DNA of 9,510 nt from a bacterium. GTDB taxonomy: Bacteria; JAHJDO01. Positions 5,574-9,510 of this stretch are shown here, piece after piece (position 1 is the first letter of the stretch; each line of letters opens with the position of its first letter). The notes below the pieces were generated by a model that did not search any database, had not been told where the DNA came from, and worked only from the letters and a program-made list of their open reading frames with translations. Where the stretch lies: assembly GCA_023129655.1 (NCBI GenBank), contig JAGMBN010000043.1:1-9510 (forward strand), read 5' to 3'. The translations under genes and the position numbers were made by a program.

Positions 5574-6377
5574 ATGGATCTTAGATTTAATTATGAACCC
5601 AAACCCGGTTATACAAAGGTATTGTTTCCCGGTGGAGAATTGTTGGATTATATTGAATTCGGAATTATAAAACTTTCTCAGGGAGAACAATATTCAGAAA
5701 ATACAGAGGATAATGAAGTTGTCCTGGTTATTCTTAAGGGTAAGTGTGTAATCAGCACAAACACTATAAAATGGGGACCAATAGGCGGGAGAAAGGATGT
5801 GTTTAGCGGCAAGGCTTATGCTGCGTATATACCAAGACAGAACAGATATGATATTACCGCAACAACTGATTTAGAAGTGGCTGTATGCAAAGGAAGAACT
5901 GATTTTATCGGAGAACCTGTTGTTATAACTCCAGATAAAGTAAAAGTGCGACATGTTGGAAATAGGGTCTGGACAAGAAATGTGTATGATATTGTTGATG
6001 AGAGAACTCCTGCAGGGTGTCTTCTTGTTGGTGAGACAATAAATCCTCCTGGCAATTGGTCATCATTTCCTCCTCATAAGCACGATATTGAAAATCCGCC
6101 GGAAGAGACAAAATTGGAAGAGGTATACTTTTTTAAAATTCAGCCTGAAGAGGGATTTGGTATGCAGAGACTTTATACAGCGCCTGATTCGAAAGACGAA
6201 GGTTTTGATGAAGCGCTAGTTTTAAAAAACAACACTGTGACTGTTATGCCAAAGGGATATCATCCTGTATGCGCTGCGCCGGGATATTCGGTTTATTATC
6301 TATGGATACTTGCGGGAAAAAATAGGAAACTCATTCCCAAAGAAGACCCACAGCATTCGTGGATCGGGAAGAAATAA
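5574..6377 (+). CDS. iolB: 5-deoxy-glucuronate isomerase (IolB)
   Basis: IolB converts 5-deoxy-D-glucuronate to 5-dehydro-2-deoxy-D-gluconate in myo-inositol breakdown, in the cytoplasm. The protein has 267 residues, the family's usual length, and a bicupin (KduI/IolB) layout. The N-terminal cupin includes FPGGELLDYIEFGIIKL at 18-34, and the tighter C-terminal cupin follows. The second half shows GNWSSFPPHKHD at 160-171 with metal ligands His168 and His170, ETKLEEVYFF at 178-187 (ligand Glu at 182 or 183), GFGMQRLYT at 194-202, and PKGYHPVCAAPGYSVYYL at 226-243 with ligand His230. All expected metal ligands are present. The start is 1 nt after the TPR stop, so the two are translationally close, although no functional link between them is evident. 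A PFK-like kinase, an aminotransferase and an oxidoreductase follow, consistent with a sugar/inositol catabolic block. No iolC, iolD, iolE, iolJ or iolA of the standard families is in the window. Confidence 0.93.
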   Translation: MDLRFNYEPKPGYTKVLFPGGELLDYIEFGIIKLSQGEQYSENTEDNEVVLVILKGKCVISTNTIKWGPIGGRKDVFSGKAYAAYIPRQNRYDITATTDLEVAVCKGRTDFIGEPVVITPDKVKVRHVGNRVWTRNVYDIVDERTPAGCLLVGETINPPGNWSSFPPHKHDIENPPEETKLEEVYFFKIQPEEGFGMQRLYTAPDSKDEGFDEALVLKNNTVTVMPKGYHPVCAAPGYSVYYLWILAGKNRKLIPKEDPQHSWIGKK

Positions 6378-6399
6378 CTTAGAAGGGGGATTTTAAGAT

Positions 6400-7695
6400 A
6401 TGTCTAAAGTTAAAAACGTTGTTATTGCGCAGTCCGGCGGACCATCTCCTGTAATCAATAATTCTCTTAGGGGAGTTATTGAAACATGCAAGATGTTTCC
6501 TGAGAAGTTCGGCAGAATATATGCCGGATACCATGGAATAGAAGGTGTTCTTAAGGAGGAATTGTTGGATTTAAGCGCTCAGAAAGAAGAGGAAATATCT
6601 TTTTTAAGAACAACTCCGGCTGCCGGAGCAATAGGAACATGCCGCTATAAATTAAAACAAGAACAGGTTGCGGATTTTAATCGTGTTATAGAGGTTTTTA
6701 AAGCTCATAATATCGGCTACTTCTTTTACATTGGCGGCAATGATTCAATGGATACAGCTAATAAGATTAGTCTGCTTGCAAAGGATAAGGGGCTGGATCT
6801 GATTGCAGTAGGCGTGCCGAAAACAATAGACAATGATATTGGAGATGAAGAATTCAAGCTTATAGATCATACACCCGGATACGGCAGTGTAGCAAGATAC
6901 TGGGCGTATTGCATCCAGAATGCAAATGAAGAGAATGCAGGCTCTTCTCCTGCAGATCCTGTTACGGTAATTCAGGCTATGGGAAGGAAGATAGGTTTTA
7001 TTCCTGCAGCAGCTCGTCTTGCAGATCCTGAAAGGGAGATGCCGTTACAGATATATCTTGCTGAGACAGATCTTTCCATAGAAGATCTTGCAGATAACGT
7101 GAATGAAGAGTTGAAAAGATCAGGCAGAGTTATTGTGGTAATAAGTGAGGGATTTCATGTTGGAGATATTGGAGAAGCAAAGGATGCCTTTGGACATACG
7201 GAGTTTGGGGCAAGCCAGGATACTGTTAAGCAGACAGTTGTGAATTATTTAAATAAGGTCGGGCTTAAAGCAAGAGGCGGTGCAAGAGGCTTTATTCCCG
7301 GAACCGACCAGCGGGATACAGCGATTTATGCTTCCACAGTGGATTTGGACGAAGCTTATAAAGTTGGCTGGAAAGCAGTTCTGATAGCTTATGAAGGAAC
7401 TAATGGTTTTATGTCCACAATTCTCAGAAAACCAGGATTAATTTATAGTGTTGAATATGACAAGGTTTCTCTTGAGAAGGTTGCAAATTCCGAAAGAAAA
7501 TTTCCTTCAAACTGGATAGCAGAAAATAAGATTGATGTAACTGACGAGTTCGTGAAATATGCAAGACCGCTCATTGGTGAGGATTGGGTAAGTGTGCCAA
7601 TAGTTAATGGTATACAGCGTTTTGCAAAAATAAAACCTGTATTTGCGGAAAAGAAATGCGCTGGATACATTCCTCAAGCGTATAAAGATAATTGA
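6400..7695 (+). CDS. Phosphofructokinase-family kinase with PPi-type signatures
   Basis: The 431-residue protein has a PfkA fold and is longer than the roughly 320-residue bacterial ATP-PFK. Motifs in order are QSGGPSPVIN at 11-20 (phosphoryl-donor loop), GGNDSMDT at 112-119, PKTIDND at 140-146 with the catalytic Asp144 and Lys141, HTPGYGS at 157-163, MGR at 194-196, SEG at 249-251, and GFIPGTDQRDT at 297-307, the substrate-binding Arg region. The Asp at position 115 (GGxD) and the Lys in PKTIDND are the residues that mark pyrophosphate-dependent enzymes; ATP-dependent enzymes usually have Gly at these two places. So PPi-dependent phosphorylation of fructose 6-phosphate is the best guess. The Asn at 114 replaces the Asp of the common GGDD form, as in some long-clade PFKs. 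Its SD is AAGGGGG at 6383-6389 and it lies 22 nt after iolB. Phosphorylating the IolB product, normally the job of the unrelated PfkB-family IolC, is an untested alternative. Confidence 0.9.
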   Translation: MSKVKNVVIAQSGGPSPVINNSLRGVIETCKMFPEKFGRIYAGYHGIEGVLKEELLDLSAQKEEEISFLRTTPAAGAIGTCRYKLKQEQVADFNRVIEVFKAHNIGYFFYIGGNDSMDTANKISLLAKDKGLDLIAVGVPKTIDNDIGDEEFKLIDHTPGYGSVARYWAYCIQNANEENAGSSPADPVTVIQAMGRKIGFIPAAARLADPEREMPLQIYLAETDLSIEDLADNVNEELKRSGRVIVVISEGFHVGDIGEAKDAFGHTEFGASQDTVKQTVVNYLNKVGLKARGGARGFIPGTDQRDTAIYASTVDLDEAYKVGWKAVLIAYEGTNGFMSTILRKPGLIYSVEYDKVSLEKVANSERKFPSNWIAENKIDVTDEFVKYARPLIGEDWVSVPIVNGIQRFAKIKPVFAEKKCAGYIPQAYKDN

Positions 7696-7697
7696 AG

Positions 7698-7703
7698 AGA
7701 GGA
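7698..7703 (+). promoter_or_regulatory. Ribosome binding site AGAGGA deciding the aminotransferase start
   Basis: AGAGGA lies 8 nt before ATG 7712, just after the PFK stop. The same frame is open further upstream to an ATG at 7643, but that would overlap the PFK gene by 53 nt and has no comparable site. Confidence 0.75.
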
Positions 7704-7711
7704 AAGGGATT

Positions 7712-9082
7712 ATGAGTAAATATAATTTGGAACCTATAGATGTGCCAAAAGTTAAGACAAAATACCGCTGCATACAAACAAAACTGCCTGTGCCTGAATC
7801 CCTGAGTATATTTAAGGCATTGCAGGAATCTGAACCTGTATCCATGATGGGTCAGCCGCCTATAGTATGGCATAAAGCCAAGGGATTTCAGGTTTCGGAT
7901 AGATGGGGTAATACCTGGCTTGATTGGTCTTCCTGTGTGCTGGTTAGTAATGTCGGGCATGGCCGTAAGGAGATTATTGAGGCTGTAAAAGATATGCTGG
8001 ACCAAAATCTTCTGGCTACTTATGTTTTTGTCCATGAAAAAAGGGCAGAGCTTACCAAGACCTTGCAGGCTCTTTCCCCTGATCCCAAAAATTACAATGT
8101 GTTTATACTTACTACTGGTAGTGAAGCCACTGAGAACTGTATTAAGCTGGCAAAGACCTACGCTCTGAAAAAATATGGGTCTCAAAAAAAGTATATGATT
8201 ACTTTCAAGAACGCATTTCACGGTCGTACATTAGGCTCGCAGTTGGCAGGCGGTATGGATAAATTAAAGAAATGGATTGTAGATGAAGGCAGGACATTTA
8301 TTCAGGTGCCTTTTCCCGACGGTTATAAGAACGAGGATACAACTTTTGACCTTTTCTTAAGGAGCATAGCCGAACAAAACGTAAAACCAGAAGAAATAGC
8401 CGGTGTTATGACGGAATCCTATCAAGGCGTAGGGCCTGATTTCTTACCCTATGATTATGCTCAGGCTTTGGACAAGTTTTGTAAGGAGCATGATATTGTA
8501 ACTATTTTTGATGAGGTGCAGTCCGGTTTTGGCAGAACGGGAAAGATGTTTTGTTTTCAGCATTATAATGTAAAACCAGACCTTATCGCTTGCGGTAAAG
8601 GGATTACTTCCTCATTGCCTCTTTCAGCAGTAATCGGCAGGAAGGATATTATGGGACTCTACGCGCCGGGATCTATGACTTCCACTCACTCGGCAAGTCC
8701 TATTCCTGTGACTGCGGCTCTGGCAAATTTGGATATAATAAAGAAGGAAAATCTTGTAGAGAATGCCAGGAAATTAGGAGAGATACTTATACCTGAACTG
8801 GAAAGAATAAAGAGCAAATATGCGGACAGACTCGGCTGCGTTCAAGGCAAGGGACTTGTGGCTGGTATTCAGGTGGTAAAGAGGGGCACTAAAGAGCCGG
8901 ATGCTGACACGGCTTTAAAGATCAACGAGAAATGTTTCCAGAAAGGACTGCTGATGTTTGCGCCGGTTGGTATCAGTGGCGAATGTGTAAAAATTTCTCC
9001 GCCTTTAACTATAAACGAAGAGGCTTTAAGGGAAGGTATCGGTGTGCTTGAAGAAGCATGCGATGAAGTATTGGGAAACTAA
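7712..9082 (+). CDS. Class III pyridoxal-phosphate aminotransferase
   Basis: With the start at 7712 the protein has 456 residues, typical of fold-type I, class III (omega) aminotransferases such as GabT, ArgD, beta-alanine and related enzymes. Visible motifs are GHGRKEIIEAV at 82-92, TTGSEATENCIKLA at 134-147 (PLP phosphate loop), FHGRTLGS at 169-176 (His-Gly-Arg), FDEVQSGFGRTG at 266-277 with Asp267 contacting the PLP ring nitrogen, DLIACGKGI at 290-298 with Lys296 as the Schiff-base lysine, and TSTHSASP at 323-330. The C-terminal small domain ends with VKISPPLTI at 426-434. The amino donor and acceptor cannot be read from sequence. In the iolB context one candidate acceptor is malonate semialdehyde, the three-carbon end product of inositol cleavage, which a beta-alanine-type transaminase could use; a keto-sugar or keto-inositol is another possibility. 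Both are inference. It sits 16 nt after the PFK gene and 4 nt before the next gene. Confidence 0.92.
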   Translation: MSKYNLEPIDVPKVKTKYRCIQTKLPVPESLSIFKALQESEPVSMMGQPPIVWHKAKGFQVSDRWGNTWLDWSSCVLVSNVGHGRKEIIEAVKDMLDQNLLATYVFVHEKRAELTKTLQALSPDPKNYNVFILTTGSEATENCIKLAKTYALKKYGSQKKYMITFKNAFHGRTLGSQLAGGMDKLKKWIVDEGRTFIQVPFPDGYKNEDTTFDLFLRSIAEQNVKPEEIAGVMTESYQGVGPDFLPYDYAQALDKFCKEHDIVTIFDEVQSGFGRTGKMFCFQHYNVKPDLIACGKGITSSLPLSAVIGRKDIMGLYAPGSMTSTHSASPIPVTAALANLDIIKKENLVENARKLGEILIPELERIKSKYADRLGCVQGKGLVAGIQVVKRGTKEPDADTALKINEKCFQKGLLMFAPVGISGECVKISPPLTINEEALREGIGVLEEACDEVLGN

Positions 9083-9086
9083 TATT

Positions 9087-9510
9087 ATGACAAACAAAAA
9101 CACAGGCAAGACAGTTGATGTTACCATAATCGGCGGAGGTATGATTACCAATGACTTGATTTTACCTTCTATTTATCATTTGCAGAGGATAGGTATAGTA
9201 GGAGAGATAAATATATGTTCATTGAATAATCCGCCACTCAAAGCGCTCAAAGAGAACAAGGAGATTCAGGAGGCGTTTCCACGCCAGGATTTTACAGCTT
9301 ATCCATCTCTTTCTGAGTTACCTGATAAAAATCTTCCTGAATTGTACAAGGAAGTATTAAGCAAGATGCTGTCTCGCCAGGCTGTGGTAGTGGCTATGCC
9401 TGACCAACTTCACTATGAAGTGGTTAAGGAAGCATTAAAAAATAATCAGCATGTGCTTTGTGTCAAACCCCTTGTTCTGAAGTACGAACAGGCAAAAGAA
9501 ATTGAAGAGA
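9087..9510 (+). CDS. Gfo/Idh/MocA-family oxidoreductase (3' partial)
   Basis: The frame is open from ATG 9087 to the window end, about 141 residues, with the stop outside. A weak GGGA at 9073-9076 lies 10 nt upstream, and the gene starts 4 nt after the aminotransferase stop. The N-terminus is a Rossmann fold: VDVTIIGGGMITNDLILPSI at residues 10-29, in place of the usual GxGxxG. Strand-helix alternation follows, with VVVAMPDQLHYEVVKEAL at about 100-117 (the family's ATPNxxHxxxxxxAL region) and VLCVKPLVL at about 123-131 (the EKPLA motif, keeping Lys-Pro but with Val for Glu). This family covers NAD(P)-dependent dehydrogenases of sugars and inositols, including inositol 2-dehydrogenase IolG, so a role with iolB is plausible. 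The substrate cannot be assigned without the C-terminal domain. Confidence 0.85.
   Translation, partial: MTNKNTGKTVDVTIIGGGMITNDLILPSIYHLQRIGIVGEINICSLNNPPLKALKENKEIQEAFPRQDFTAYPSLSELPDKNLPELYKEVLSKMLSRQAVVVAMPDQLHYEVVKEALKNNQHVLCVKPLVLKYEQAKEIEE

Noticed and set aside
1..9510. tRNA, rRNA, transposase or phage genes
   Set aside because: None was recognised on either strand; apart from the short palindromic array there is no insertion-sequence-like structure.

Overview
The window is AT-rich bacterial DNA in which every convincing gene lies on the + strand. Several features point to a Gram-negative-type bacterium: a Kdo-8-phosphate phosphatase (lipopolysaccharide core sugar), a TPR lipoprotein, an exported multi-PDZ protein and strong AGGAG-type ribosome binding sites. 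The AT-rich, ATA/AGA-heavy coding, the PDZ/TPR and HAMP-only proteins and the gene mixture would suit an uncultured PVC-related lineage such as Omnitrophota, but that placement is an impression and not something the sequence proves. TGA, TAA and TAG behave as ordinary stops.

Layout. (1) 1-997 is the 3' part of a xylose-isomerase-like TIM-barrel enzyme whose start lies before the window. (2) 998-1386 is the only long gap. It has no convincing gene, but holds a weakly protein-like broken frame, short inverted repeats and a possible promoter. (3) From 1387 to the window end nine genes run head to tail with gaps of 1-22 nt, so they look like one transcription unit. In order they are: an exported TPR + triple-PDZ protein; a two-TM HAMP-only membrane protein; kdsC; long-form hisG; a TPR lipoprotein; iolB; a phosphofructokinase-family kinase; a class III aminotransferase; and the 5' part of a Gfo/Idh/MocA oxidoreductase that leaves the window.

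How the genes may work together. The first half (PDZ, HAMP, KdsC, TPR lipoprotein) is envelope-related, with histidine biosynthesis (HisG) embedded in it. The second half (IolB, sugar-phosphate-type kinase, aminotransferase, NAD(P)-type sugar/inositol dehydrogenase) looks like carbohydrate or inositol catabolism, possibly joined functionally by the isomerase at the left edge. IolB is a firm call. The idea that the PFK-like protein or the aminotransferase acts in the same inositol route is inference.

Most unusual feature. The start codon, n-region and most of the hydrophobic core of the TPR lipoprotein signal peptide (4643-4719) are encoded by a palindromic array of 8-bp units (AAAGTGAC/AAAGTTAC/AAAGGCAC on the left, GTGCCTTT/GTGCCTCT/GTGCCTTT on the right). 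A repeat element seems to have been fused in frame to the gene and to supply its secretion signal. It ends in seven T's and can fold into two mutually exclusive hairpins, so it may also act as an attenuator between hisG and the lipoprotein gene.
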